A stretch of DNA of 64,000 bases from Anaeromyxobacter dehalogenans 2CP-1 (GCF_000022145.1 NC_011891.1:248001-312000); one strand, 5' to 3'; numbered from the stretch's first letter, positions 12,936 to 22,399 are shown. Program-made: numbers and translations. Notes: generated by a model not told the origin, from the letters alone.

Positions 12936-13910
12936 ATGCCCCCGACCCTGGTCACCGGCGCCGCCGGCTTCATCGGATTCCACCTCGCGAAGGCGCTGCT
13001 CGACCGCGGCGACGTGGTGCTCGGCGTCGACTCGATGGTGCCGTACTACGACGTCCGCCTGAAGGAGGCGCGCCTGGCCCAGCTCACCGGGCGCCCCGGG
13101 TTCACGTTCGAGCGGCTGGATCTCGCCGATCGCGAGGCGACCTCCCGTCTGTTCGAGCGCGGCGGCTTCGGCGCGGTCGTGCACCTCGCCGCCCAGCCCG
13201 GCGTGCGCTACTCGCTCGAGAACCCGCACGCCTACGTGGACGCGAACGTCACCGGGTTCCTCGACGTGCTCGAGGGCTGCCGCCGGCACCCGGTCCGCCA
13301 CCTGGTCTACGCGTCCTCGAGCTCCGTCTACGGCGGCAACACCAAGGTGCCGTTCGCGGTCACCGACAACGTCGATCACCCGGTCAGCCTGTACGCCGCC
13401 ACCAAGAAGGCGAACGAGCTGATGGCGTACACGTACAGCCACCTGTTCGCGATCCCCGCCACGGGGCTCCGCTTCTTCACCGTGTACGGTCCGTGGGGAC
13501 GTCCGGACATGGCGCCCATGCTCTTCGCCCGCGCCATCCTCGAGGGCCAGCCGATCAAGGTCTTCAACCACGGGCAGATGCGGCGCGACTTCACCTACGT
13601 GGACGACATCGTCGAGGGCGTCATCCGCGTCCTCGACCGCCCGCCCGCGGCGGGCGTGGTGCCGCCGCACCGGCTCTACAACATCGGCAACAGCCAGCCC
13701 GTCGAGCTGCTCCGCTTCATCGACGTGATGGAGGCGGCGCTCGGGAAGAAGGCGGTCCGCGAGCTCCTGCCGATGCAGCCCGGCGACGTCCCGGCCACGT
13801 TCGCCGACGTGTCGGATCTGGAGCGGGACGTCGGCTTCCGGCCAGCGACCTCCATCGAGGAGGGCGTGCGACGCTTCGTGGCCTGGTACCGGGCGTACCA
13901 CCGCGCGTGA
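12936..13910 (+). CDS. NAD-dependent sugar epimerase, probably UDP-glucuronate 4-epimerase
   Basis: Extended short-chain dehydrogenase of 324 residues: NAD-binding GAAGFIGFH near the N-terminus, [11 protein letters not shown], the catalytic SSSSVYGGN serine region, and YAATKK with the Tyr-x-x-x-Lys pair. [18 protein letters not shown] and [13 protein letters not shown] are characteristic of the UDP-glucuronate/UDP-glucose 4-epimerase group (LpsL/GalE-like). It would supply a nucleotide sugar for polysaccharide or LPS assembly, in keeping with the WecG-type transferase gene 97 bp downstream. Exact substrate not proven by sequence. Confidence 0.85.
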   Translation: MPPTLVTGAAGFIGFHLAKALLDRGDVVLGVDSMVPYYDVRLKEARLAQLTGRPGFTFERLDLADREATSRLFERGGFGAVVHLAAQPGVRYSLENPHAYVDANVTGFLDVLEGCRRHPVRHLVYASSSSVYGGNTKVPFAVTDNVDHPVSLYAATKKANELMAYTYSHLFAIPATGLRFFTVYGPWGRPDMAPMLFARAILEGQPIKVFNHGQMRRDFTYVDDIVEGVIRVLDRPPAAGVVPPHRLYNIGNSQPVELLRFIDVMEAALGKKAVRELLPMQPGDVPATFADVSDLERDVGFRPATSIEEGVRRFVAWYRAYHRA

Positions 13911-14007
13911 GCCGCCGGCGCGGCCCGGTCCCGGCCGGGCGCGCTCCCCACCCTCGCGGACGCCGGACCCGAACGCAGGGTCGCGCCGCGCAGGCAGGCG
14001 GCCCACC

Positions 14008-14961
14008 GTGCAGGAGGTGCCGCCGCCCGTCCCTGCCGTCCGCCGTTCCTCCGGTCGAGACCCTTCCTATCCAGCCGTCGATTGCCTGGGCGTGAAGGTC
14101 GCGCGCCTGGAGTGGCCGGACCTCCTCGAGTGGTTCCTCCGCCGCCTCGACGCGCCGGCGCCCGTCCGGTGCGGCACGCTCGTGCTGGCGAACGCGCACA
14201 CGCTCAACGTCGCGTCCGCGAACCCCGCGGCGCGCGAGGCGATCCGCGCGGCGACCCTGGTCCTGAACGACGGCGTCGGGCTCGACGTGTACGCGCGGCT
14301 CCGCACCGGCGCGCCGTTTCCGTACAACTTCGCCGGCACCGATCTCGTGCCGCGCCTGCTGGGGGAGTGTGCCCGGCGCGGCCTGCCGCTGCGCGTCTTC
14401 CTGTACGGGGCGCGCCCCGGCCGCGCGGCGGAGGCGGCGCGACGCATCGAGCGCGCGTACGCACCGGTGAAGGTGATCGGCGCACTGGACGGCCACGAGA
14501 CGACCGGCGACGAGGCACGCCGGGCCATCGACGCCGCCCACCCCGACCTGCTGCTCGTCGGGCTCGGGAACCCGCGGCAGGAGGAGTGGCTGGCGGCGAA
14601 CGCGCCGGGGCTCCGGGCGCGCATCGCGATCGGGGTCGGGGCGCTGTTCGACTTCATGAGCGGGAGCGTCGTGCGCGCCCCCCGCGCGGTGCGCGCGATG
14701 CGCCTCGAGTGGATGTTCCGCCTCGCCCTGGAGCCCCGCCGGCTCTTCCGCCGGTACGTGGTCGGGGTGCCGCTCTTCCTCTGGCGAACCCTCACCTACC
14801 GCCCCGAGCCGGTACCCTCCCACCCGACCCAGAGTCCTTTGGGCGCCGGAAAGCCCCGGATCGGGCCACGCAACGACTCCGGGTTCGGCGCGGTGCTCGC
14901 GAGGACGGGGACCGACGCGAAGGACTCCGGGTCGGGGGTGAGGATGGGGTCGGCGGGCTGA
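14008..14961 (+). CDS. WecG/TagA/CpsF-family glycosyltransferase with repeat-derived C-terminal tail
   Basis: GT26-family transferase that adds an amino-sugar or related residue to an undecaprenyl-linked intermediate in surface polysaccharide synthesis. Family blocks: LVLANAHTLNVASANP, LNDGVGLDVYARL, NFAGTDLVPRLL, LLVGLGNPRQEEWLAAN and GVGALFDFMSGSVVRAP. The recognisable domain ends near residue 268 (FLWRTLTYRP). The last ~48 residues are encoded by DNA carrying three copies of the REP-like repeat and look unrelated to the family. Starts at GTG; an upstream GGCGGCCCACC gives no clear ribosome-binding site. Confidence 0.85.
   Translation: MQEVPPPVPAVRRSSGRDPSYPAVDCLGVKVARLEWPDLLEWFLRRLDAPAPVRCGTLVLANAHTLNVASANPAAREAIRAATLVLNDGVGLDVYARLRTGAPFPYNFAGTDLVPRLLGECARRGLPLRVFLYGARPGRAAEAARRIERAYAPVKVIGALDGHETTGDEARRAIDAAHPDLLLVGLGNPRQEEWLAANAPGLRARIAIGVGALFDFMSGSVVRAPRAVRAMRLEWMFRLALEPRRLFRRYVVGVPLFLWRTLTYRPEPVPSHPTQSPLGAGKPRIGPRNDSGFGAVLARTGTDAKDSGSGVRMGSAG
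14826..14839 (+). repeat. REP-like repeat copy 3, inside the 3' end of the WecG-type gene
   Basis: GACCCAGAGTCCTT, one mismatch to the commonest 14-mer. Inverted relative to the next two copies. Confidence 0.65.
14872..14886 (-). repeat. REP-like repeat copy 4
   Basis: AACGACTCCGGGTTC, a degenerate copy opposite in orientation to copy 3; the pair resembles a BIME-type inverted doublet. Confidence 0.45.
14920..14933 (-). repeat. REP-like repeat copy 5
   Basis: AAGGACTCCGGGTC, same orientation as copy 4, inside the coding tail of the WecG-type gene. Confidence 0.55.
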
Positions 14962-15027
14962 CCCCGCACCGCCGGGCCAGCAGCCGCGGGGCCTTCGCGC
15001 CGGTCGCGCGCTGCCGCAACTTCAGAC

Positions 15028-15960
15028 GTGATCCGTCCGCTGACCGCGCGTGTGTCCGCAGTGCTCCTGGTGGCGCTCTGGAGCGCGTCCGCCGCGGTCG
15101 CGGCCGAGCCGCTCCTCGTCCCGGGGCGGATGGGCTACAACGCGCTCCCTGCGCTCCGGAACGTGGACCCCGTCGTCGGGAACCGGACCGAGCTGGAGCT
15201 GTCCGCCACCGCCCAGCTCGCGGGCCTCGGCGCGCAGGACGCGGCGGGGACGCCCTACGTCCGCCTCACCGTGCCGTTCCGCGAGGTGGCCGCGCTGGAG
15301 CTGGACGGGACGCCCTTCGAGCTGTTCCGCACGTCGGCCGCGACGGGGGAGCGGATCGGCGCGCGCGTGCGCTCGGGCGCGTCGCCGGGCGACCTCCGCG
15401 CCGGCGCGCGGTTCCTGGTGCTCGAGGAGCGGGGGAAGCGGCCGGCGCTGGGCCTGCGCCTGGTGGTGAAGTCCACCTCGGGCAAGGACCGTGGCGCGCG
15501 CCGCTTCACCAACGCGCCGGGGTACGTGTTCGACGTGCTCGCCGGGAAGGACCTCGCGGCGGCGGGTCCGGTCCGCCTGCGGGCGCTCGCGAAGCTCGGC
15601 TTCCTCGCCTGGCAGGTGGCGGACGGCCGGCAGGACGACGCGCTCGACTACGGGGCGACGCTGCGCGCCGCGTTCGCAAGCGGCGTCGCGCTCTCGGGCG
15701 AGTGGCGCGGCTACGCCGGCTGGCGCGGCGACGATCGCCCGATGGTGCTGGGCCTCACCGCCGACGTTCCGGCCGGCTCGCGGGTGCTGCTGCGCGCGTC
15801 CGCCGACCGCGGCCTGACCTCCGACGCGCCGCCGCTCGACGTGCGGCTCGGCGTGGTCCTGTTCCTGGACGCGCCCATGGCCCGCGACCGCGCCGCCGGC
15901 CAGGCCGACCCGCGCCTGGCCTCGGGCGCGCGCCCGCGGCGGCAGCCCGGGCCGCGGTGA
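15028..15960 (+). CDS. Exported protein of unknown function, possibly a beta-barrel
   Basis: 310 residues, GTG start. A signal peptide is clear (hydrophobic core about residues 8-22, likely cleavage after AVA). The mature part alternates hydrophobic and polar residues and contains many short strand-like segments (e.g. LRLVVKSTSG, VRLRALAKLGFLAWQV, VLLRASADRGL), suggesting an outer-membrane or periplasmic beta-rich protein. No catalytic motif. The stop is immediately adjacent to the stop of the convergent phosphatase-family gene (shared TGATCA). Family not recognised. Confidence 0.75.
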   Translation: MIRPLTARVSAVLLVALWSASAAVAAEPLLVPGRMGYNALPALRNVDPVVGNRTELELSATAQLAGLGAQDAAGTPYVRLTVPFREVAALELDGTPFELFRTSAATGERIGARVRSGASPGDLRAGARFLVLEERGKRPALGLRLVVKSTSGKDRGARRFTNAPGYVFDVLAGKDLAAAGPVRLRALAKLGFLAWQVADGRQDDALDYGATLRAAFASGVALSGEWRGYAGWRGDDRPMVLGLTADVPAGSRVLLRASADRGLTSDAPPLDVRLGVVLFLDAPMARDRAAGQADPRLASGARPRRQPGPR

Positions 15961-17130
15961 TCACTCGCCCGCGTGCCGCCCGTCGGTCACGCGCACCTCT
16001 GCCGCCACCCCCGCGTGATCGCTCGGCCACAGGCCACCCACCCGCTCGTCGGCGGTCTCGCCCACCACCTCCGCGCTCCACGGCTCCACCGGGCCGCGCA
16101 CGAGCACGTAGTCGATGCGCGTGGACAGGTCGGCGAAGCCGGGGTCGCCCGGGCCGATGCGCAGGTCCTCGGGGAAGCAGCAGGTGAGCCCGGGCGCGTC
16201 GCCGTTCACCGCCGCCCAGACGTCGCTGAACCCGGCGGCGGCCAGCACGGCCTCGCCCTCGGTGCCGGGCTGGGAGTTGAGATCGCCGACCAGCACCACC
16301 GGGCGCGTCTCGGCGGCGAGCGCGCCGGCGAGCTCCGCCGCCTGGGCGGTGCGCACGCCCGCGTGGTAGGCCTCGAGGTGCGTCGAGACGAAGCGCAGCC
16401 ACTCGCCGCGGTACCTCGCGTCCACCGACACCCAGCCCCGCTTCACCTGCACCGGGTTCCCGAGCACGGTCACGGGCAGGAGCGTCGCGTACACGCCGCC
16501 CGTCGGCAGCGCGGTGGCGAGATCGCTCCGCGCCAGGATCACGCCGCGATCCGTCATGCGGACGTCCTGCCCGGTCGCCACCGGCGCCTCGAAGTCGAAC
16601 AGCGTCACCTCGGCCGCGACCACGTAGTGGAGGTCGCGCGCGGCGAGCGCGTCGAGGAGGTCCTGGACGTAGTCGTACGCGACCGTGGTGGCGGGGGTGG
16701 TTCCGCCGGCGAGGAAGTCGCCCGGGTCCTGCACGCGCCAGAGGTACGCCTCCTGGAGCCCGACCAGGCCGGGCCGCGTGGCGGCCAGCTCGTCGGCGAT
16801 CGCCTCCGCGCGCACGTGGAAGTCGTTCGCCTGCACGGTGACCCACACCGCGGTCGTCGCCGCGACGAACGCCGCCGGGGTGGCGGCGGCCATGACCGGC
16901 CCGAGATCGGCGCCGAGGTACAGGTTCCGGGTGGTCACGCCCAGGATCTTCTTGCCTCCTGCCATGGAATGGGGATCCATGCCGGCGCCATGCGCGCTCG
17001 GTGAACCCGCGGCGGGCGGGGCACGGACCGCGTCGGAGGCCGCTGCGGAGGAGCCGTCGCCGTTGCTGCAGGCGACCAGGACGAGCGGGGACAGGGCGAG
17101 CGCAAGGACGGCCAGGCGCGTGCGGGACAT
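15961..17130 (-). CDS. Endonuclease/exonuclease/phosphatase-family lipoprotein
   Basis: 389-residue EEP-superfamily hydrolase. A lipoprotein signal ends in LVAC, followed by a low-complexity linker to about residue 60. Superfamily motifs are present: LVGLQEAYLWRV (catalytic Glu), FVSTHLEAYH, LVGDLNSQPG and the final SDHAGV with the catalytic His. The family includes DNases, phosphodiesterases and sphingomyelinases; the extra-cytoplasmic location argues against DNA repair. GGAGGTGA lies five bases before the ATG. Substrate unknown. Confidence 0.87.
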   Translation of the reverse strand: MSRTRLAVLALALSPLVLVACSNGDGSSAAASDAVRAPPAAGSPSAHGAGMDPHSMAGGKKILGVTTRNLYLGADLGPVMAAATPAAFVAATTAVWVTVQANDFHVRAEAIADELAATRPGLVGLQEAYLWRVQDPGDFLAGGTTPATTVAYDYVQDLLDALAARDLHYVVAAEVTLFDFEAPVATGQDVRMTDRGVILARSDLATALPTGGVYATLLPVTVLGNPVQVKRGWVSVDARYRGEWLRFVSTHLEAYHAGVRTAQAAELAGALAAETRPVVLVGDLNSQPGTEGEAVLAAAGFSDVWAAVNGDAPGLTCCFPEDLRIGPGDPGFADLSTRIDYVLVRGPVEPWSAEVVGETADERVGGLWPSDHAGVAAEVRVTDGRHAGE

Positions 17131-17373
17131 GGTCACCTCCGGCGGTGGGGTCAGGAGCCGGGCGTGTGGAATGTGGATGGGAACGTAGCACCGCCGGTGC
17201 GCTGGCCCGACGCGCCGGGCGGGCCGCCCCGGACGGAGTGCCGGGCGGGGTGTAGCGCCAGCCCCCGGCTGGCCCGCGCGCGGGAGCCCAAGCTGGGCCC
17301 AGCGCCTGTGAAGACCGCAGCGTAACTCGTTCCGGGCCGAGATCGCCCGGCAGGTCGTCGGAAGGGAAACGCG

Positions 17374-18516
17374 ATGCCGAGAGCCACCGGACCTCGACAC
17401 GGATGCAGGCTGCTCGGGCTGGCGCTCGCCGCGGCGGTCGGCCTGGCCGGCTGCAAGCGAGACGGCGGCAGGGCGGCCGAGGCCGCGCAGGAGCAGCCTC
17501 CGGTCGCGCTCGCGCCGGAGAACGTCGCGGTGGTGTCGTCCCGCCGTCTGCAGTCCGGCCCGGAGGTGGCCGGCACGCTGCACGCCCGCCGCACGGCCAC
17601 GCTGCGCGCCGAGGTGGGCGGCGCCGTCGCCGAGGTCCGCGTCGACGCGGGCGAGCGGGTGAAGTCGGGCCAGCTCCTCGCCCGGATCGACGCCTCGGCG
17701 CTGCAGGACGCGGTGCGGGCGGCCCACTCCGCGGTGACCTCGGCGCAGAACGCGCTGCGCGTGGCGGAGTCCGGCGCCCGGCGCGCACACACGCTGGCGC
17801 GCGAGGGCGCCATGGCCGAGCAGGACGCGGAGCGCGCCGACGCGCAGCTCGAGGCGGCGCGCGCGCAGGTCGAGGACGCGAAGGCCCGGCTCGCCGCGGC
17901 CGAGCAGCAGGCCGGCAAGACCGCCGTGCGCGCGCCGTTCGCCGGCGTGGTCTCGGAGCGGAGCGTCTCGTCCGGCGACGTGGTGGCGTCCGGCGCGGCG
18001 CTCTACACGGTGATCGATCCCTCGCGGCTCCAGTTCGAGGGCTCGGTGCCCGCGGCGAGCGTGGGCGCGCTCGTGCCGGGCGCGCCGGTGGACTTCTCGG
18101 TGACCGGCTTCGGCGGCCGCCGCTTCGACGGCCACATCGAGCGCGTGAACCCCGCCGTCGATCCCAGCACCGGCCAGGTGCGCGTCTACGTGGACGTGCC
18201 GAACGCCGACGGCCGGCTCCTCGCCGGCCTCTACGCGCAGGGGCGGGTGGCGAGCCAGGCGAGCGAGGCCCTGTCGGCGCCGGCGACCGCGGTCGACGCG
18301 ACCTCCACCCCGCCCACCGTCATGAAGGTGCAGGACGGGAAGGTGCAGAAGGTGGCGGTCGAGATCGCGCTCCGCGACGACGTGGCCGGCGCGGTGGGCT
18401 TCCGCTCCGGCGTGAAGCAGGGCGACGTGCTCGTGCTCGGCTCGGCCCGCGGCGCGCTCGCCGACGGCACCCCGGTCCGCGTGGTCGAGGACCCGCGCGC
18501 GCAGAAGTCGAACTAG
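17374..18516 (+). CDS. RND efflux periplasmic adaptor (membrane fusion protein), lipoprotein
   Basis: 380 residues. Signal peptide ends in the lipobox GLAGC. Next come the split biotinyl-lipoyl-like hairpin (VAGTLHARRTATLRAEVGG and VRAPFAGVVSERSVSSGD), a coiled-coil hairpin between them (about residues 110-175), and a beta-barrel domain. It links an inner-membrane RND pump to an outer-membrane channel. The pump gene follows 18 bases after the stop, so the two form an operon. No TolC-like gene is next to them, so the outer-membrane partner must be elsewhere. Confidence 0.93.
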   Translation: MPRATGPRHGCRLLGLALAAAVGLAGCKRDGGRAAEAAQEQPPVALAPENVAVVSSRRLQSGPEVAGTLHARRTATLRAEVGGAVAEVRVDAGERVKSGQLLARIDASALQDAVRAAHSAVTSAQNALRVAESGARRAHTLAREGAMAEQDAERADAQLEAARAQVEDAKARLAAAEQQAGKTAVRAPFAGVVSERSVSSGDVVASGAALYTVIDPSRLQFEGSVPAASVGALVPGAPVDFSVTGFGGRRFDGHIERVNPAVDPSTGQVRVYVDVPNADGRLLAGLYAQGRVASQASEALSAPATAVDATSTPPTVMKVQDGKVQKVAVEIALRDDVAGAVGFRSGVKQGDVLVLGSARGALADGTPVRVVEDPRAQKSN

Positions 18517-18534
18517 CCGCCCCGGGCGCTCCGC

Positions 18535-21500
18535 ATGTTCATCTCCGACTTCGCCATCAAGCGGCCCATCGTCACCATCACGGTGATGCTGGCGCTCGTG
18601 ATCTTCGGGCTCCTGGCGCTCGTCACGCTCAAGACCGACGAGTTCCCGGACGTCCAGCCGCCGGTGGTGGCGGTCACCATCGTCTATCCCGGCGCCTCGC
18701 CCGAGACCGTCGAGCGCGAGGTGATCGATCCCATCGAGGACGCGATCTTCTCCATCAGCGGCATCGACGGAAAGCAGACCACCGCCTCCGCCACCGACGG
18801 CCTCGCCCAGTTCATCGTGTTCTTCGACTTCGAGAAGAACCTGATGGAGGCGACGCAGGACATCCGCGACGCGATCAGCTCGAAGCGCCAGGACCTGCCC
18901 ACCGAGATGGAGGAGCCGGTGCTGGTCCGGTTCGATCCGTCGCAGGAGCCGATCGTCACCCTGACGCTCACCTCGAAGACGCTGCCGGTGCCGGCGCTGA
19001 CGCGGCTCGCCGACGAGGTGGTCTCGCGCGACCTGCGCTCGGTGCAGGGCGTCGCCGACGTGCGGCTGGTGGGCGGGCAGAAGCGCGAGCTCACCGTCCA
19101 GCTCGACCCGGAGGCCATGGCCGCGGCCAGCGTCTCGGCCGCGGAGGTGGTGGGGGCGCTGCAGGCGCAGAACCTGGCCGCGCCGGTGGGACGGGTCAAC
19201 ACGCCGCTCGGCGAGCAGAGCATCCGCCTCTCCGGCCGCCTCGGCACGCCGGAGGAGTTCGAGCAGGTGGCGGTCGCGAGCCGCGGCGGCCAGGTGGTCC
19301 GCCTCGGCCAGGTGGCGACGGTGCTCGACGGCGCCGAGGAGGCGCGCACGCTCGCGCTGTTCAACTCGGGCGAGGCGGTGGGCCTGGAGGTCCTGAAGAC
19401 GAAGGGCTACTCCACCACCGCGGTCGCGGACGCGGTGAAGCAGCGGGCGCGGGCGCTCGAGCCGCGCATGGAGGGGGCGAAGCTCGCCATCGTCCAGGAC
19501 TCCGGCACGCGCGTGCGCCAGTCGGTGGACGACGTGCAGCGGACGCTCGTCGAGGGCGCGCTCCTCACCGTCCTGGTGGTGTTCCTGTTCCTCAACTCGT
19601 GGCGGTCCACCGTCATCACCGGCCTCGCGCTGCCGGTCTCGGTGCTGGCGGCCTTCGTGAGCGTCTGGGCGTTCGGCTTCACGCTCAACACCATGTCGCT
19701 GCTGGGCCTCTCGCTCGCCATCGGCATCCTCATCGACGACGCCATCGTGGTGCGCGAGAACATCGTCCGGCACATCGAGCTGGGCGAGGACCACACCACC
19801 GCCTCGCACAAGGGGACCGACGAGATCGGCCTCGCCGTGACCGCCACCACCTTCTCCATCGTGGCGGTGTTCGTGCCGGTCGCGTTCATGTACGGGGTGG
19901 CCGGCCAGTGGTTCAAGCCGTTCGCGCTCACCATCGCCGCGGCGGTGCTGGTGTCGCTGTTCGTCTCGTTCTCGCTCGACCCGATGATGTCGGCGTACTG
20001 GCCGGATCCGCAGGTCGAGAAGGGCGAGCGGCGCGGGCCGGTGGGGCGCGCGCTGGGCGCCTTCAACCGCTGGTTCGATCGGCAGGCCTCGAGCTACCGG
20101 CGCGTGGTGGCCTGGGCGCTCGACCACCGCTGGCTGGTGGTGGCGTTCGCCACGCTGTCCCTCGTCGGCTCGTTCGCGTTGCAGGGCGCGTTCGGCGGGG
20201 CGGGCTTCGTGCCGGTGTCGGACCGCAGCGAGGTGAGCCTCATCGTGCAGACGCCGCCCGGCTCGTCCATCGAGTACACGCGGCGCAAGGTGGAGGAGAC
20301 CGACCGCATCCTCCGCAGCCACCCCGAGGTCGCATACACGTACGCGTCCATCGGCACGCCCATCCCGCTCCAGGCGCCGGGCGTGGACCAGGCGCTCATC
20401 TACGCGCGGCTCACGCCCAAGCGCGAGCGCGACCTCTCTCAGGACGCGCTCGGCGCGGTGCTGCGCCGCGAGCTGTCGCGAGTGGCCGGCGCGGAGATCT
20501 CGGTCTTCACGAGCGGCTTCGGCGGCGCGTTCAAGTCGATCCAGCTCGAGCTGCGCGGCCCCGACTCGCGGGTGCTCACCGAGCTCGCCGAGAAGGTGAA
20601 GGCCGTCGCCGCCGGCGTGCCCGGGGCCGTGGACGTCGGGCTGTCCACCCGCGGGCAGAAGCCGGAGCTGGCGGTGGAGGTGGACCGCGGCCTCGCCGGC
20701 CGCCTCGGGGTCACGGTGGGCCAGGTGGCGCAGTCGCTCCGCATCGCGTTCGCCGGGCTCGACTCGGGCGACTGGGTGGACCCGACCGGCGAGACGCGCA
20801 AGGTGATGGTGCGGCTCGCGCCCGAGGCGCGCGAGCGCGCCTCCGACCTGCGGCAGCTCCCGCTCATCCTGCCGAGCCGGGAGGGCGCGCCGCGGATCCT
20901 GCCCGTCGGCCAGGTGGCGCGCATCACCGAGGGGCTCGGCCCCGCACAGATCTCGCACCTCGACCGGCAGCGGGTGGTGAGCGTGCAGGGGAACGTGGCC
21001 GGCCGCTCGCTCTCCGAGGTGGTGAACGAGATCGAGCGGCGGCTCGCCGGCGAGGTGAAGCTGCCGCCCGGCTACACGCTCCGGCAGGGCGGCGAGTCGG
21101 CGGACCAGGCCGAGGTGTTCACGCGCATCGGCGTGGCGCTGCTGCTCGCCGTGATGCTCATGTACCTCGTGCTCGTGCTGCAGTTCGGATCGTTCCTCGA
21201 TCCGTTCGCCATCCTGCTCTCGCTGCCGCTGTCGCTCATCGGCGTGGTGCTGGCGCTGCTCGTCACCGGCGACACCATCAACCTGATGAGCCTCATCGGC
21301 GTGATCCTGCTGTTCGGGATCGTCGCGAAGAACGCGATCCTGCTCATCGACTTCGCGAAGTGGGCGCGGGAGGAGCGAGGCCTGTCGATCCGCGACGCGC
21401 TCGTCGAGGCCGGCGGGATCCGGCTCCGGCCGATCATGATGACGAGCGTCGCCGTGATCGCCGGGATGATCCCGGTCGCGTCCGGGCTGGGCGAGGGCGG

Positions 21501-21699
21501 CGACTTCCGCGCGCCGCTCGGCCGCGCGGTGATCGGCGGCGTCATCACCTCCACGCTGCTCACGCTGCTCGTGATCCCGACCGTGTACGAGATCATGGAC
21601 GGCTGGCGGACGCGGCTGGGCCGGCTGTTCCGCCGCGCGTTCGCGCGCGGCGGCGAGCGGCACGCCCGCGAGGCGGCGCAGCGGCGGGAGGAGCCGTAG
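18535..21699 (+). CDS. RND-family efflux transporter permease (HAE1-like)
   Basis: 1054 residues, the full length of an AcrB/MexF-type proton-driven pump. Twelve membrane helices in two sets with two large periplasmic loops. The proton-relay residues are visible: the Asp pair in GILIDDAIVV (helix 4) and the Lys in VAKNAILLIDFA (helix 10). N-terminal FAIKRPIVTITVMLALV is typical. Works with the adaptor encoded just upstream. The TetR gene further downstream could regulate it, but the operator seen there lies beyond an intervening gene. Confidence 0.95.
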   Translation: MFISDFAIKRPIVTITVMLALVIFGLLALVTLKTDEFPDVQPPVVAVTIVYPGASPETVEREVIDPIEDAIFSISGIDGKQTTASATDGLAQFIVFFDFEKNLMEATQDIRDAISSKRQDLPTEMEEPVLVRFDPSQEPIVTLTLTSKTLPVPALTRLADEVVSRDLRSVQGVADVRLVGGQKRELTVQLDPEAMAAASVSAAEVVGALQAQNLAAPVGRVNTPLGEQSIRLSGRLGTPEEFEQVAVASRGGQVVRLGQVATVLDGAEEARTLALFNSGEAVGLEVLKTKGYSTTAVADAVKQRARALEPRMEGAKLAIVQDSGTRVRQSVDDVQRTLVEGALLTVLVVFLFLNSWRSTVITGLALPVSVLAAFVSVWAFGFTLNTMSLLGLSLAIGILIDDAIVVRENIVRHIELGEDHTTASHKGTDEIGLAVTATTFSIVAVFVPVAFMYGVAGQWFKPFALTIAAAVLVSLFVSFSLDPMMSAYWPDPQVEKGERRGPVGRALGAFNRWFDRQASSYRRVVAWALDHRWLVVAFATLSLVGSFALQGAFGGAGFVPVSDRSEVSLIVQTPPGSSIEYTRRKVEETDRILRSHPEVAYTYASIGTPIPLQAPGVDQALIYARLTPKRERDLSQDALGAVLRRELSRVAGAEISVFTSGFGGAFKSIQLELRGPDSRVLTELAEKVKAVAAGVPGAVDVGLSTRGQKPELAVEVDRGLAGRLGVTVGQVAQSLRIAFAGLDSGDWVDPTGETRKVMVRLAPEARERASDLRQLPLILPSREGAPRILPVGQVARITEGLGPAQISHLDRQRVVSVQGNVAGRSLSEVVNEIERRLAGEVKLPPGYTLRQGGESADQAEVFTRIGVALLLAVMLMYLVLVLQFGSFLDPFAILLSLPLSLIGVVLALLVTGDTINLMSLIGVILLFGIVAKNAILLIDFAKWAREERGLSIRDALVEAGGIRLRPIMMTSVAVIAGMIPVASGLGEGGDFRAPLGRAVIGGVITSTLLTLLVIPTVYEIMDGWRTRLGRLFRRAFARGGERHAREAAQRREEP

Positions 21700-21723
21700 C
21701 CGCGGCCGCCCGCGGGGTCACGC

Positions 21724-22239
21724 TCAGTAGATCGGCACCAGGTGGTAGCCCTGCGCCTGGTAGCCGATGAGCGAAACGAAGCCGTCCGCCACCACGGTGA
21801 GCTCGGGGAGGAGGCGCGCGTCCTCCACCTGGAACACCTTCGTCGCGATCGTGCAGACCTCCAGCGCCGCGCCGCGGCGCTTCAGCTCCCGCACCGCGGC
21901 GGCGATCTCGACGGCGGCGGCGCGATCCGCGGCGCGGCTCGGCGCCGGCGCCTCGCCGGTGAGGAACCGGACCGTCGGGCCGATGAAGACGACCTTGAAG
22001 TCCGGCGCCACGCCTTGCGCGCGCAGCCCGTCGTACGAGCCCGCGATGAGCTTCAGGTACATGGCGATCTTGGGCCCGTCGGCGAGATCCACGAGGAACA
22101 GGCCCTTGCCGCTGGTGACGCCGCGGAGCGCGTCGGCGTTCCCGGGCGTGGCGGAGGCGCGCGCGGTGAGCGGCGTCCCGGCGGTGAGCGCGAGCAGGGC
22201 GCCGAGGGCGAGGAGAGGGAGTGGACGGTGCGGGGTCAT
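21724..22239 (-). CDS. Exported DsrE-family protein
   Basis: 171 residues with a signal peptide (cleavage probably after TARA or RASA). The mature part fits DsrE/DsrF-like folds: GLFLVDLADGPKIAMYLKL, a middle VVFIGPTVRFL strand and a C-terminal LEVCTIATKVFQVEDARLLPEL with one conserved-position cysteine. Periplasmic DsrE-like proteins are linked to sulfur or redox chemistry, but no partner is nearby. Divergent from the TetR gene with a perfect palindrome between them, so likely its regulatory target. Convergent with the RND permease gene. Confidence 0.8.
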   Translation of the reverse strand: MTPHRPLPLLALGALLALTAGTPLTARASATPGNADALRGVTSGKGLFLVDLADGPKIAMYLKLIAGSYDGLRAQGVAPDFKVVFIGPTVRFLTGEAPAPSRAADRAAAVEIAAAVRELKRRGAALEVCTIATKVFQVEDARLLPELTVVADGFVSLIGYQAQGYHLVPIY

Positions 22240-22319
22240 CGGTGTGGATCCTCGGGAGTGGGGCCCGCGGCCCCGCGCGCCACCATGGCGGGGGAGGGCG
22301 GACCGGATGCGTCGCGGTA

Positions 22320-22335
22320 TAGACAGATCTGTCTA
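22320..22335. promoter_or_regulatory. Palindromic TetR-type operator
   Basis: Perfect 16-bp palindrome TAGACAGATCTGTCTA, a typical TetR-family operator shape, in the divergent gap between the DsrE-like and TetR genes. On the minus strand it fills the spacer of a plausible promoter, CTGGAC-N18-TATACC, so a bound repressor would block the DsrE-like gene. Confidence 0.75.
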
Positions 22336-22399
22336 CCGCGTCCAGCCCGGATTCGTGCGCCTGGCCCGCCGAGGCGGGTGAAATGGCGCGACGAGTGGG

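Noticed and set aside
12789-14006. N-terminal extension of the RAYT transposase frame
   Set aside because: It is antisense to the epimerase; the Y1 domain begins at the ATG at 12788.
15028-15960. Carotenoid or polysaccharide export protein
   Set aside because: Neighbouring glycosyltransferase suggested it, but no Wza-like or other motif is visible; left as unknown exported protein.
17131-21663. Very long minus-strand extension upstream of the EEP-family lipoprotein
   Set aside because: The real protein starts with its lipoprotein signal at 17130 after a good ribosome-binding site. The extension is antisense to the RND adaptor and permease genes.
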